Source: Silene noctiflora
Taxonomy: Eukaryota; Streptophyta; Magnoliopsida; Caryophyllales; Caryophyllaceae
Direction of reading: 5' to 3'
Length of the DNA: 23,691 bases
Assembly: GCA_009801015.1 (NCBI GenBank)
Contig: VHZZ01007747.1
Span: 37,802 to 61,492 of the forward strand
The translations under genes and the position numbers were made by a program. Shown piece after piece: positions 1 to 10,204 of the stretch. Under the pieces are notes generated by a model. It was not told the DNA's origin. It searched no databases and saw nothing but the letters and a program-made list of their open reading frames with translations. Position 1 is the first letter of the stretch. Every line of letters begins with the position of its first letter.

Positions 1-203
1 ATAAGGGTTTATGAAGGAGTGTAGGAGGAAATAGGCCCAATAAGCGACTTAGGCCCATACATGCTCAATTTGAGTCGTTTTAGCTTAAATTACGTTTCAA
101 TGCTACTATACACTCGAGATGGACCATACTATTACTAATATAAATATTATACCATAAAATTCATATTTTATAAAAGTAAGCTTTAAAATCATAATTAGTC
201 TAA
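1..203. other. Unassigned AT-rich DNA left of the retrotransposon
   Basis: No coding frame, repeat or RNA gene could be supported here. The sequence changes abruptly near 204-213 into the middle of a retrotransposon polymerase gene, so the left part of that element is missing. Either the element was truncated by deletion or this DNA was joined later. Confidence 0.5.
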
Positions 204-2234
204 TTAATTGTCAAAATGAACTTACCAATAAAATTAGTCTTGAGAAAGCCTGAACTATCAGGCAGGATGGCAAAGTGGTCAGTCCAGCTTAGCACATATG
301 ATATCATCTTTAAACCTCGAACAGCCATCAAATCCCAGGCATTAACAGAATTTGTGGTTGATTTCAGTCCAACCCTAGAAATTGACCTGACCAGAGAAGT
401 AAACAGACTAGAAACCCAACCACCTGACCAGTAATGGACATTGTATGTGGATGGTGCAACCAACGTGAGGGGAACAGGACTAGGGTTAGTACTAAAATAT
501 CCAAAGGGGGATAAGATAGTACAGGCTGTAAGCTGTGCACTTGAGGCTACAAATAATGAGACTGAATATGAAGCATTGATAGCTGGACTCAAGGTATGCC
601 TAGACCTGGGCGTACAACATGTAAAGGTACGTACTGATTCACTCTTAGTATCAAATCAGGTGGAAGGAATTTATGCTGCTAAAGATTCCAAAATGATATC
701 ATATATGGACTTTGTACAAAAACATAAAACAAAATTCACTTCATTTGACATTGACCAAATACCCAGGGATTTGAACACCCAGGCTGATCCTATGGCTTCC
801 CTAGGATCAAACTTTAGTCCCCCTGACTTCAACAAAATTCCTATCATGCACCTACTAGAACCCACCAAAGATAGGCCTGATGAATCATGTCTCATTACTG
901 TTAACACAAATTCATGGACCAGGCCATACTATGATTGGTTCCTGAGAGGCATATTACCTCAAGATAAACAGGAAACCCGAGCATTAAAAATTAGAGCATC
1001 TACATACACTATGATCAATAATATTTTGTATAAGAGATCACGGGCTGGACCCTACCTCAGGTGCCTGGAACACCACGAGGTTGAACAGGTCCTGCGAGAC
1101 ATACATGATTGAAACTGTGGCAACCACAAAGGAGGCAGGAACCTGGCAAGCAAGGTCCTCAGGACAGGCTATTTTTGGCCTACCCTGAGAGGCGATTGCG
1201 TGGAATACACAGCAAAATGCGAAGCCTATCAGATCCATGCCTCATACATTCACCAACCAGCAGAGATGTTGCATTCGATCTCAGCTGCCTGGTTGTTCAA
1301 GAAATGGGGGATGGACATCGTAGGTAAGTTACCTCGGGCATCAGGACAAAAGGTATTCATGCTGGTAATGACAGACTACTTCTCCAAATGGATAGAAGCA
1401 GATGCATTCAGGCAAGTCAAGGAAAAAGAGGTAATATCATTCATCAAAAGAAACATCATGTGCAGATATGGGATCCCAGCCGAAATTGTGTGTGACAATG
1501 GAACACAATTTGTAGGAAGAAAAACCGCAACCTTCTGTGCTGAATGGAATATCAAGCTAGTAACATCAACTCCTGGCTATCCAAAAGCCAATGGTCAGGC
1601 AGAATCCAGTAACAAAGTGGTAATAAGCTGCCTAAGGAAGAAGCTGAAAAGAAGGAAAGACAGATGGGCCGAAGAGATCCCACTCGTCTTGTGGGCTGAT
1701 AGGACCACACCAAAGACATCAACTGGTAAGACCCCATACTCATTGGTCTATAGATGTGAAGCAGTGATCCCAACGGAGATTTACATTCCAACAACCAGAT
1801 GCAGCATGAACACCATTGATCAAAATGCTCTCCTGATGGAGGACAACCTAGTCTTGGCTGAAAAGTTGAGCGACGCGGCCAAGATCAGGATGACAGCCTA
1901 CCAGCAAACTGTAGCCAGAAGCTACAACAAAAATGTCCACATCAAAATCTTCAAAGAAGGAGACCTTGTCCTACGCAAAGTTTTCCCCAATACAAAGGAA
2001 GTAAATGCAGACAAACTTGTTCCTACCTGGGAAGGCCCATACTTGATTGACTTAGTAGTTGGCCAAGGAGCTTATAGGCTGCAAACCTTGGATGGCGAAA
2101 TGATCCCAAGATCATGGAATGTGACCCATTTAAAGCTTTTCATGTATGAAATTAGCCTTCAGCTTATTCTACTCTTTTTCCCTAATTCCTGCTTAGTATC
2201 AGGTAAAAAGATAGAACCATATTGCCTAGCCTGA
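204..2234 (+). pseudogene. pol: Retrotransposon pol fragment: RNase H, archaeal-type RNase H, integrase
   Basis: One frame runs throughout, broken by TAA at 432-434 and TGA at 1110-1112. Up to about 430 it encodes the tail of the gypsy RNase H and linker (KPELSGRMAKW, FKPRTAIKSQAL). From 435 it encodes a second, archaeal-type RNase H with acidic residues in YVDGA (Asp codon 450), ETEYEAL, RTDSLL (Asp 636) and NTQADPMA (Asp 786). A zinc-finger region follows (CGNHKGG, then KCEAYQ). In the last motif the second Cys of the usual Cys-x2-Cys is Tyr (codon 1227-1229). The integrase core keeps Asp 1314 (GMDIVG), Asp 1494 (CDNGTQF) and Glu 1602 (GQAESSNK), with 35 residues between the last two. The C-terminus has GDLVLRK and WEGPYLI. 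The enzyme family normally cuts RNA in hybrids and inserts element cDNA. This copy cannot make a full polyprotein. The last ~25 codons look like run-on past the ancestral end. Confidence 0.88.
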
Positions 2235-2611
2235 CATGCTACTATGTGTTTGTAATTGCNAAGATGCTTGAATAAAATTTGTCCTGTGTTTGATCCCTTA
2301 CTTGCTCGCGTGATTCTTCATATTTCATGTCTAGCTATTGCATGCTTATTCCTTCTAAGAATTTGTTAATTCGAATCCTGAATAATTGTTTATCCTTAGC
2401 TCTATTTACTCTTTTCACATGCTTAAACAATTGTTCAGGATTGAGGGCCACTCCGTCAGCCTCATATCGCATTCCAGAAAAATGTTTCATAAAAAATGAC
2501 ATAACAGAGGACAAAAGATCCGAAAATGTTTGTCACACCAAATTTTTTCACACAAAACTGAGCTCAGTACAAACAACAAAGTAGAAAGGTGAAACAATCT
2601 GGACTAATTGT
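2235..2611. other. Non-coding retrotransposon spacer after pol
   Basis: Region between the end of pol and the short repeats, with no supported gene. A single ambiguous base lies at 2260. An 85-codon open stretch at 2327-2584 resembles no known protein and lies in low-complexity DNA, so it is not called. Confidence 0.5.
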
Positions 2612-2680
2612 AAGCCCTCCAGACAGGCATAAACCAAGCCCTCCAGACAAGCAAAGGGACATAAGCCCTCTAGATATGCA
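2612..2680. repeat. Three short tandem-like repeats in the retrotransposon spacer
   Basis: An 18-base unit, AAGCCCTCCAGACARGCA, occurs at 2612-2629 and 2636-2653. A more diverged third copy is at 2663-2680. Start-to-start spacings are 24 and 27 bases. Retand-type elements are known for tandem repeats in the 3' spacer, and this could be a small remnant of such an array. That link is an inference. Confidence 0.6.
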
Positions 2681-2854
2681 CAATGCCTAGCAGAGACACA
2701 CAAAATCTTAACAAAACACCAGAAAAAAACTGTAAAACCAAAAGCTGGTCTATTCAGGCGTATGCCCCCAACAACCTCAGCAAAGTAATATTGTCTTTCC
2801 AAGGACACTCCCTTGGATAGATCAGCTAAAACATAAACCAAAATAATTATCTGT

Positions 2855-2877
2855 CCCCCCCCCCCCCCCCCCCCCCC
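2855..2877. repeat. Poly(C) homopolymer, 23 bases
   Basis: Twenty-three consecutive C residues lie 46 bases beyond the stop codon of the antisense ORF, so the run is G-rich on that ORF's strand. Long C/G homopolymers are rare in plant DNA. The exact length is likely to be unreliable in assembly. Confidence 0.9.
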
Positions 2878-2923
2878 TCGGATGGGCTAAAAAACAAACC
2901 CTTGAAAACTAGTAAATCAAATT

Positions 2924-5102
2924 TTACCCTGCCTTAGAGGTAGTAGCGCTACCAGCACCATCATCCATTTCTTCCTCTTCCTCAACATCATCACTATCAC
3001 CTTTCTTTTCCTGAGAGGCAGGGGAATCGACTTCTTCAGTAGAATTGAGCCAAGCCAAGTTAGGATAAGAGCATTCAAATTCTCCAAGTCTTGATCAGGG
3101 TCCCAGTATGATCTAATCTATGTTGGCTCCTTCATAGAATCAACCCTACCTTTACCGAAGAAGTATATGGCCGCATCGCTAAACCTGCCCTGGATAACCT
3201 CCTTCTCGGTCGCCAACTCTTTATTCCTCCTCAAGGCTTCCTGCATAGCCTGCTTTTCCGCATCCAACTATTTCTTTAACTGGGCATTCTTTTATTGCCT
3301 AGCCTTGGCTGCATCCCTGGTAGAACCTAGCTGAGATCTTAAAAGAACCAAATCAGCTTTGGAAGAGTCCAACTCATTTCTCGCCTTGTCAAGATCACCC
3401 TTCACATTTTGCAGTACCCAACCCAGGATATTGATCTTGGCATTTGAAGACTTTAAATGACAGGCGCTCACAAGACCGGCAGTAACATTATGAGGAGAAA
3501 ACAAGCTAAGATAAGACTACAAGGGCAGGAGAAAACTGGAGAAAATAGAGTAAGAAACAGAACCAAACCTCTTGAGCCAAGGTAAGCAGGCCAACAATGT
3601 TGTCTCTGGCAGCTATTAGGGAAGCCACAGCTTGGGCAGTAGTCTCTTCAGTATTCAGGGAAATAAGCTAATCATCTACCTTGAAAGAATATGCATGAAT
3701 ATCCTCCCTAGTAGCCTTGATATCCCCAATACTAGATTTAACCTCTCTTATACCACTCACCTGCCTGACTCCCTTCACGGGAGCAACAGTTAGACGCTCC
3801 ACGGCTGGCTCTTCCTGCCGTCCTCTCTTGTTTGCCTGACTAACCTCTTGAGAGCTGGGCAGAGCCTGGATAAGGGGAGTAAAAGATGGCTGAACGGGCG
3901 GCACCTGAAATACCAAGGGTACAGTACTATCACTGCCTGTGCCATCACCACTTAAGGATTACCCCAGGGAAATCTTATCAGTACCAGCTTTCAGATCAGC
4001 CCAGCCAAAACCGGCTAGTCTGGCAGAAGACCTGGTCACTACAGGACGAATCCCTAAATTAGCAATATACGCAGGAATTCGCACAAAAACAAATTCAAAT
4101 CAGAAAACAGTTAACACTTACGGCCAGTAGCAGACACTCCTAGAGCCTTGGAGGACTTGGGTGCCTTGAAGGTTCTTAGTTTTGCCTTCATAAACCTCGG
4201 GATCATTTCATGACCAAGGCTTGCCGGCCAGGTCCTTTCCTCCTCAGGCAAAGCCAAGAACGCGGCAATACGCTCAGCCGAACCCTCGGCAGCAGAATCA
4301 CAAGACCAATCAGCAACTTCAAAACAAAGACAGTACAAGTAAGTTCCTAATCAGAATTACACAATAAGCACATATTTAATCTTTGTATGCAAAAAATCAT
4401 ATACAGGAAAAGCACAGGGAATTACCAGATTCCATAGCAGGAAAACTGAGATAAGCCTGGCAGGACTAATGGATTCTGTCCTGATAAACATATACATTTT
4501 TGCCCAACCCTTATCATCTCCAGAATCCAGGTTCAAAATCAGATGGTCCATTTTTGACCGAATCCTCAAATTAAACTTTCCAGGTGAGTGATTTTTCAAA
4601 TGATAAACAAATTTGATATCATCAAGGGTAATAGAAAGCTTGTGCTTAGCACAAAGGTGTTCAATGAATGGATAAGTTTCCAGACTATAGGCATAATTTG
4701 AAAAGGAGGTACCTTGATTTCTGTGATTACATCAACCATTAAAGGAGTAAAAGGGATTTTGCAGCATGCCTTGAAAGCCCATTCAAAAATACAAAACCAT
4801 TCAGGACAAGACAAATGGCCTTTGATTGGACCGCTTTCAGGGATCCAGACCTCAGTATCTTATGGAATCAGGCCTTTGTTCTTCAGAAGGTGCTCGTAGG
4901 AAGGTTTCAACAGATTGGCCTCTCCATAAAAAGAAGCCAGAGATTTAATTGAGGAAAAGACGAAATTTTTATGCATCATTGAGAGAATATCAGTAGCCGG
5001 ATCCACCTCAACTACATCATCCTTCGGATTCATCTCAGTAATTTCGGCCTGTTCAGGTACCTCCAAAGGTTTCTGAGTAGCAGACCTTCTTTTTGGTGCC
5101 AT
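2924..5102 (-). pseudogene. Decayed, apparently spliced antisense ORF of the Tat element
   Basis: The ATG at 5102-5100 starts MAPKRRSATQ, a basic N-terminus. The frame continues past a TAA (4862-4860) into PEWFCIFEWAFKACC and VDVITEIKVPPFQI. It needs frame shifts near 4665 and near 4460. Splice-like signals then fit. One intron runs from GTAATT at 4425 to an acceptor ending at 4317. A second has donor GTAAGT at 4121 and acceptor TTTAG at 4054, with a TGCTAAT branch-like motif, and phase 1 is kept across both. Exon c (4053-3569) has a TAA after KISLG and a second stop just before 3668. A last coiled-coil-like exon from about 3505 has three stops, then a shift into an acidic tail (DDVEEEEEMDD) ending at 2926-2924. 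Extra antisense ORFs between pol and the 3' LTR are known in Tat elements such as maize Grande. The product's function is not known, and this copy is broken. Confidence 0.68.
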
Positions 5103-5218
5103 ATTTCTAGAAGTTATGTAGATATCGAAGTTTTTAAAGAAGTAAAGAAGAAGGGTTTTGGAGTAAAAAAGGCAAAGATAAGAATGAAAGGTGGAGAATG
5201 AAGTCGGTTAAAGTAAGA

Positions 5219-5225
5219 ATAAATA
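5219..5225 (-). promoter_or_regulatory. Possible TATA-like box for the antisense ORF
   Basis: On the minus strand TATTTAT lies 117 bases upstream of the antisense ATG. It is followed by a CT-rich leader typical of plant 5' untranslated regions. The motif departs from the TATAWA consensus, so this is suggestive only. Confidence 0.3.
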
Positions 5226-5440
5226 GGCAAAACATGTGGAAGAAAATGAGCCAAGTGTAGGTGTAGACCTAATCATGACAAACCTATGGGAACACGCAAC
5301 TACCACAGTTAATATCTTGTTTGTTAAGCATTTAAGAGTAGGTAAAACTCTTCCAAATTCCGGATTTATTCAAAAAATTACCACACAAAACAGTTTATAT
5401 CCTGGTCAGATTGTCACCTCATTCCTGGCCAGACCCAACA

Positions 5441-5459
5441 AGAATAAGGTGACAAGGGG
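5441..5459 (+). other. Polypurine tract next to the 3' LTR
   Basis: A purine-rich run ending GACAAGGGG sits just before the proposed LTR start. In LTR retrotransposons such a tract primes plus-strand DNA synthesis. The position and orientation agree with the pol gene. Confidence 0.5.
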
Positions 5460-5466
5460 CAATTGG

Positions 5467-6185
5467 TGAGCCATAATTTATCCTGCTTGAACAGGAGCAC
5501 GACAGGCAATAGGTCCCAGGTGTAATCAGTTATACTCTGCTAAAAGATCGTCAGAAGGTACCAGCCTGGAGAGGATGTCAGGATAGGCAGCCAAAGAACG
5601 CCTAACTAGATGAGCCCCGTGGAGAAGAATGGGGCATGATTACTATAGGGACCGCAGAAGAAAATTGGATGAGGAAGAAGTTGGTTCTTATCTTCAAGGA
5701 ATAACGAGTCAAAGCTGTTAGCCACTAAAAGACCACACTCAACTAATCTTAAAATGAGGAGAGTAAGTGGACGTTGAGGAAGAATCAGTCAAGCGGGATA
5801 ATAGGGCGCGTGACCTATTATTTAGCCCACGGTTAGCAGAATCCAAGAGAAGCCGTTACAACAACAATTGAAGCATATAAATAGCAAGGGAAAGATCATT
5901 TGGAGGGGACATTGCATTCTTCACATTCTATACGATAAAATATCTAGTCTTTATTCAATCATTGTAGCCGGAAAGAATCAATCCATAATAATTATCCTCT
6001 CCTCGCTTGGTGCCCGTGGTTTTTTCCCAATTCTAAGGGTTTTCCACGTATAAATCCTTATCTTTATTTATTCACTTTCAGTTTTGATCTGTTAATTATC
6101 TTACGTAATAATAGAGGCTTGAACTAGATACCCTGCAAATTCATTCCTGGCCGGATTCTTTATAGTGAGAAATCCTGCTAAAACA
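5467..6185 (+). repeat. Probable 3' LTR of the Tat-lineage element
   Basis: It begins TGAGCC directly after the polypurine tract and probably ends CTAAAACA at 6185. A TATA box (TATAAATA, 5876-5883) lies mid-way. The downstream GTGCCCGTGGTTTTTTCCC and AAGGGTTTTCCACG motifs are typical of the R/U5 part of plant LTRs. There is no second LTR in the window to compare, so the exact ends are tentative. Confidence 0.6.
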
Positions 6186-7000
6186 TCTTTCATTTATCAC
6201 TTTAGTTAAAAAAAAGGTTTCGGAAAGTTTTAATTTCAATACGGAAAAATAATATATAAATGAGGTAAGCAACATCCACTTATATATAGGGAAAATTCTT
6301 TTACTAATATTTTACGAATTTTGCTTTCGTCTTATCTAGATTATTTAACCTATTTAAGTTTAAGACATGTATCCTCTATTTTTAATAAGACTGTGTAGTG
6401 ATGGTCAGGGACAAAGCCTCGTAGGAAGAAAAAAATTGGAAATTTTTAGCTCATTAATTATATTTTCTGTCTTTCTTAACGTGGACTTACGCTGCAAGTG
6501 TATAATCTCCTAGACTTCGACGGAGCTTTTAACGGACGTTTATTTGAGGTCCTTAAAGCTCCCTAAGAAATATTGAGGTCCTTACCCAATAACTTAGGTC
6601 CTCTTACTATTGTTTACTCTGTTAAAAAGGGGGCGTTGAGATCCCCAGCCAGGGTCGTATCTCGTATAACAATATCACCTCTGCTCCAAAATTGTGAGTT
6701 AGGGGGTCATAAGTACACAACCTTACGTCTGAATTAGGTGTTCCATCTCCTATCCAATATATATAACAATATAATGTCATATCATAACCTGAACTAATCA
6801 CTCATTGTAAATACGGTATTTTCAAATACATGAAGTGGCAAATGAGAAGGTAATTGGGCATGAATGAGAGAGAGGGATAGAAAAATTATAATACACAATC
6901 ATACCTTTCAATAAAACATTATTACACCCTATATCTATAAATACAAAAAATACATCATTTTACAAGATTAAATAACTGAAAATATGAGTACACATTAATT
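6186..7000. other. Unassigned intergenic DNA
   Basis: AT-rich DNA with no supported gene. A short motif, TGAGGTCCTTA, occurs at 6545-6555 and 6574-6584, with a weaker third copy at 6595-6606. Nothing else stands out. Confidence 0.4.
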
Positions 7001-7017
7001 TTGATATTTATTGCAGA

Positions 7018-7147
7018 TGTCGATGAACACAACTACTTTGCAAACGCACATGATCTGGAAAACAAGCCAATTCTACATAATGTGATTCATAAAATGAGAG
7101 TTGCCTCAATTTTTGAGTCTGATCCTAGCAGCAAGGGAATTTATTTA
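7018..7147 (+). other. Possible captured exon fragment, unrecognised
   Basis: A stretch opening after TTATTGCAG, which looks like a splice acceptor, stays open for about 43 codons of balanced composition (DVDEHNYFANAHDLENK, then PILHNVIHKMRVASIFES). It then runs into a purine tract. I recognise no family. It may be a gene fragment carried by a transposon, or chance. Confidence 0.2.
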
Positions 7148-7148
7148 C

Positions 7149-7198
7149 AAAAAAAAAGAAAAAAAAAAAAAACAGAGAGAGAGAGAGAAAAAAAAAGG
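7149..7198. repeat. Purine low-complexity tract
   Basis: A run of A residues broken by an (AG)n segment. It could be the degenerate poly(A) tail of an old retroposed copy, or a simple-sequence repeat. Confidence 0.85.
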
Positions 7199-7199
7199 C

Positions 7200-7631
7200 T
7201 TTCTTATGACGTAAATTTTTCTTGGCTAGGGACGCTCCGGGAGACTCAAGCGCTAGGGAAGCTTACTCTGATGCTTCCTCCCTATAACCCTATAACATTT
7301 TCAACCTTCTACAACGTGTCTTTGAGTTCTCGGATAAGTTAACAAAGTGAAATGCACTTGCTGCCTGCCTCTTTTAGAGTTGATCAGTTCGAAATGAACG
7401 TAGGAATAGAAGAGGCCCTCGTGCCAAGCAATGGCCGTGGGTGCCTTGCCAATTCATGAGAATTTAAGAAGTTCGCATGGTACCTAGGTAATCCTCTCAT
7501 ATAGGGACCATGAGTCATAAGGGGAAACCGAGAATCAGACGGCCACGGTTAGCCATATGGATCTCGTCTCACCTAGCTCATGTATCTTTACAATATACAA
7601 ATCCTTGAAACTGTGTAGCATTATCAAATTT
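7200..7631. other. Unassigned intergenic DNA
   Basis: No convincing coding frame or family match. Open stretches here have no recognisable product. Confidence 0.35.
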
Positions 7632-7868
7632 TACCCTTCGACCCCTTTAACAACCACCATCAATACACTGCAACTCAAGACAAAGTAAGCCCCAAAACGA
7701 CTTATGCAAATAACTAAAACAGGCGGGTTGTCACTGCTACTTACCAGCCTCTATTTCAGTTCTAAAACATCATGAAACCCATCCTAGATTCATACCCTTC
7801 AACCCTTTTAACAACCACCATCAACACACTGCAACGCGAGACAAAATAAGCTCCAAAACGACCCATGC
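7632..7868. repeat. 76-bp direct repeat, two copies
   Basis: Copies lie at 7632-7707 and 7793-7868 with a start-to-start distance of 161 bases. I count nine mismatches in 76 positions (about 88% identity), most of them C/T or G/A changes. The 85 bases between the copies are unrelated to them. It looks like an old local duplication inside repetitive DNA. Confidence 0.8.
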
Positions 7869-8739
7869 CAAAATGATGTTCCCCTGCGCCATGAGCTATT
7901 CTACTCTCCCTTCGTCTGGTGATAGAGAGCATGATATTGTACATGGCAGAATGAATTTCAAGGACGATCTCTGTTCGAAGGAAAGATCTTTTGGGACCCA
8001 TAAGAAAAAGAGTCTCGAACAAGTCATCTCTAGATGTTGGCTTATCTTATGTAAAAAGAGGAATTGCCAATCTTATGTACTTTGTAAGCTGTTCCAGAAC
8101 ATGTCTTTGCTTTACTTTATAAGTGACTTTCTTATTCAAAAGGTGCAGAAATAGCATCCAGTTTAAAGTAGTTTCTAGCATAAACGCGAACACTAGTATA
8201 ACCGGGGATGCTAATACCTGACTTCAAACTCTATATTTTACCAACCTAAAACAAGTGATATACTATTATACTTCTACAGATGCTTATTCGTATAATTAAA
8301 TAACAGAATAAATCAATAACAATCAATTTGATTAAATTGATAAAGATGCTACTTGTATAATTTTAATGAAGAACTATAATTGGAATTATATAGGGGCAAA
8401 ATAAAGTACCTTTGTTGTGGATAGAGGAGATGCGTCGAAAGCAGCAGCGAGGCACGGTGTAACCGGAAACCGATAGTATAGCTAGGGGTTCGAAATTCTG
8501 GATATGAAACTGCCGTGTAGGAGGAGTTCGAAAAGTCGGATTGAGGTAGAGGCAGGCACAATTGGCGGTGGCTTGGTGGTTGACGGTGATTAATGATTGA
8601 CGGATTAGCAGTGGTGATTAATGATGGGTTTCGTGCGCAGGGAAGATGAGGGGGTTTTATGAAAATTGGATGATCAATAGTTTATTTAGTTTTTAGTGAA
8701 TAGTTAGAAGAGTTTAAGATTGTGGGTATTAACATCGGT
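7869..8739. other. Unassigned DNA, possibly interior of the adjacent CACTA-like element
   Basis: No supported gene. The motif GGTGATTAATGAT occurs twice around 8585-8625. Short open frames on both strands overlap and have no recognised domain. The left limit of the transposon that ends at 9054 is not visible. Confidence 0.35.
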
Positions 8740-9054
8740 TCATGTTAAAGCCGTCACAAAAACATATGATGGCAGGTTTTTTATTAAAAATATTGTCAAG
8801 TACTATTATTTTTAGCGTCGTTATTAACGTCGGTTGTTAAAACAACCGCCCAATTGACTTATGGTGGCGTTTCTTATATGAAACCGCCATAAATAGTTAC
8901 TACTATTACGTCTATTATTAATTTAAACCGCCACAATAGACCTCCTCCCTTATGAAAAGTTCGTTCCCGCCAAATGTTTTGGCTTTTTGCGGCGTTTAGC
9001 CAAATTTTAAGACGGATTATTTAGCCAAATTACTCAAAACAGTACTAGGTAGTG
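8740..9054. mobile_element. Terminal part of a CACTA-like (En/Spm) DNA transposon
   Basis: The right end reads, on the minus strand, CACTACCTAGTACTG. Next to it lie many subterminal motifs of the AACCGCC/GGCGGTT type in both orientations. These include a perfect 8-bp-arm hairpin at 8831-8848 and an imperfect one at 8861-8890. CACTA termini and dense subterminal inverted motifs are typical of En/Spm elements. No transposase and no matching left terminus were found; CACTAG at 8191 does not give matching flanks. Confidence 0.5.
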
Positions 9055-9705
9055 CAACATTAGTATCAATTGGCCTCTTATAGTCCTCTAAGATAGATTT
9101 GGATGACAAAAATCAAAAATTTTGGGGCAAACCCTAGAAATTTCGGTCTAACTTTGGGGAATTTGGTGCTTGAAATCAACTTTTCTACACTAAAAAACTA
9201 TAATTAAGACAAGTTTTTTCAAATCCACGATGTTTAAAACATGATTATAGGAATTGAAATTAAACTTTTAGGCTTTGAACAAGAACTCCTTCACCCAAAC
9301 CATTAAAGAAAGCTGGAAACACATTACCATGAATTTGGAATTAGGATGAATGCAAGGATGAACAAATTGTTAAATCTAGGGAGCTATTAGCTCAAGGATC
9401 CCCAAAGTTTTGTAGAGGAAGGTTTTAGGGAGAGTTTTAAGCAAAGAGAAAGTGAAAGTGATGAAAATCATAAGCATAAGGTATATATAGGGTTTACGCG
9501 AAAACCGGTTCAATTAAGGCACTCGGTCGAGTTGCAGGTGTACTCGGTCGAGTACTCCCTACTCGATCGAGTGTTCAAGTATACTCGGCCGAGTGTCCCA
9601 TTTGGCAGATTAGACCAGCTACTGCCTCCCAAGCACTTGGTCGAGTGTTCGAGTATACTCGGTCGAGTATACTCGATCGACTGTTCGTACTTACAACTCG
9701 TCACA
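9055..9705 (-). repeat. LTR fragment C (minus strand)
   Basis: On the minus strand it may begin TGTGACGAG at 9705. The order is palindrome array, AACCGGTT, TATA box (9482-9489) and a leader with AAACTCTCCCTAAAACC. This is the same layout as LTRs A and B. The downstream (U5) part is missing because the copy stops at the CACTA-like terminus at 9054. The outer end could also be 9695. Confidence 0.55.
9521..9682. promoter_or_regulatory. Palindrome array C, seven ACTCGGYCGAGT-like copies
   Basis: Copies start at 9521, 9542, 9561, 9583, 9635, 9657 and 9671; the fifth and seventh are degenerate. Most spacings are 19-22 bases, about two DNA turns. The array lies just upstream of the TATA box in the minus-strand sense, where enhancer elements of an LTR sit. 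Confidence 0.8.
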
Positions 9706-10192
9706 AGTTAGATTCCAACTCTATTGTTCATCACACACCTAACAATTACACGTATGACTACTAGTACACCCACTTATACTACCCAACGACGGCGATAGAT
9801 AAATCACACATAGCACAATTCCTACTCACATAGTTCACACCATTGACACCATAAATTCACACTTGTACCATAAATGGTCACACATGTCATTCAAGCCTCC
9901 GCGGTTATAAATTCATCCATATAACCATTCACATGCCTTTCAAATTAGTCATACTCATTCAATCTCATACTCCAAGTATCATGTACGACTACCAAAGATA
10001 GACTACACATCACACATAAACATACTCATACTTCCCACACTTTTACCCACCACGGAGTTACTGGCTTAAGCACATTAGGCCGGGATTCTGGAATGAGTGC
10101 GCCTCATGGGGATCCTAACACACATACACCAGGTTCATTTTATTAGACCCTCTACGTTCATTTGGTTCATTAGTTCAGGTTCCAAAATCGTT
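9706..10192 (-). mobile_element. Internal non-coding region between LTR A and LTR C
   Basis: Read on the minus strand it follows the primer-binding site of LTR A. It shares the start of that leader (GATTTTGGAACYTGAACY) with the stretch after LTR B. No gag or pol frame is present. If A and C are the two LTRs of one element, it is non-autonomous, or internally deleted to about 500 bases. The A/C pairing is not proven. Confidence 0.4.
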
Positions 10193-10204
10193 GCTCTGAC
10201 ACCA
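10193..10204 (-). other. Primer-binding site next to LTR A
   Basis: On the minus strand TGGTGTCAGAGC lies three bases after the LTR end. It matches the usual plant initiator tRNA-Met primer site TGGTATCAGAGC at 11 of 12 positions. It fixes the minus-strand orientation of the element. Confidence 0.85.

Larger units (their letters stand above)
204..6185 (+). mobile_element. 5'-truncated Tat-lineage Ty3/gypsy retrotransposon (Retand/Grande-like)
   Basis: Seen in order on the plus strand: the end of a first RNase H region, a second RNase H starting at a YVDGA motif, a zinc-finger region, a DD35E integrase with a GPY-like C-terminus, a long spacer carrying a decayed antisense ORF, a purine-rich tract and a probable 3' LTR. 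Two RNase H modules in tandem (gypsy type plus archaeal type) and a long 3' spacer with an extra ORF are hallmarks of the plant Tat lineage. The 5' LTR, gag, protease and reverse transcriptase are absent from the window. In-frame stops, a lost zinc ligand and frameshifts show an old, non-autonomous copy. The outer boundaries are estimates. Confidence 0.8.

Noticed and set aside
7762..8154. Overlapping open frames on both strands
   Set aside because: They overlap each other, include one copy of the 76-bp repeat and show no recognisable domain.
8191..9054. A complete CACTA element from CACTAG at 8191 to GTAGTG at 9054
   Set aside because: Only the first five bases match as inverted ends and the 3-base flanks differ (GAA against CAA), so only the right end is claimed.
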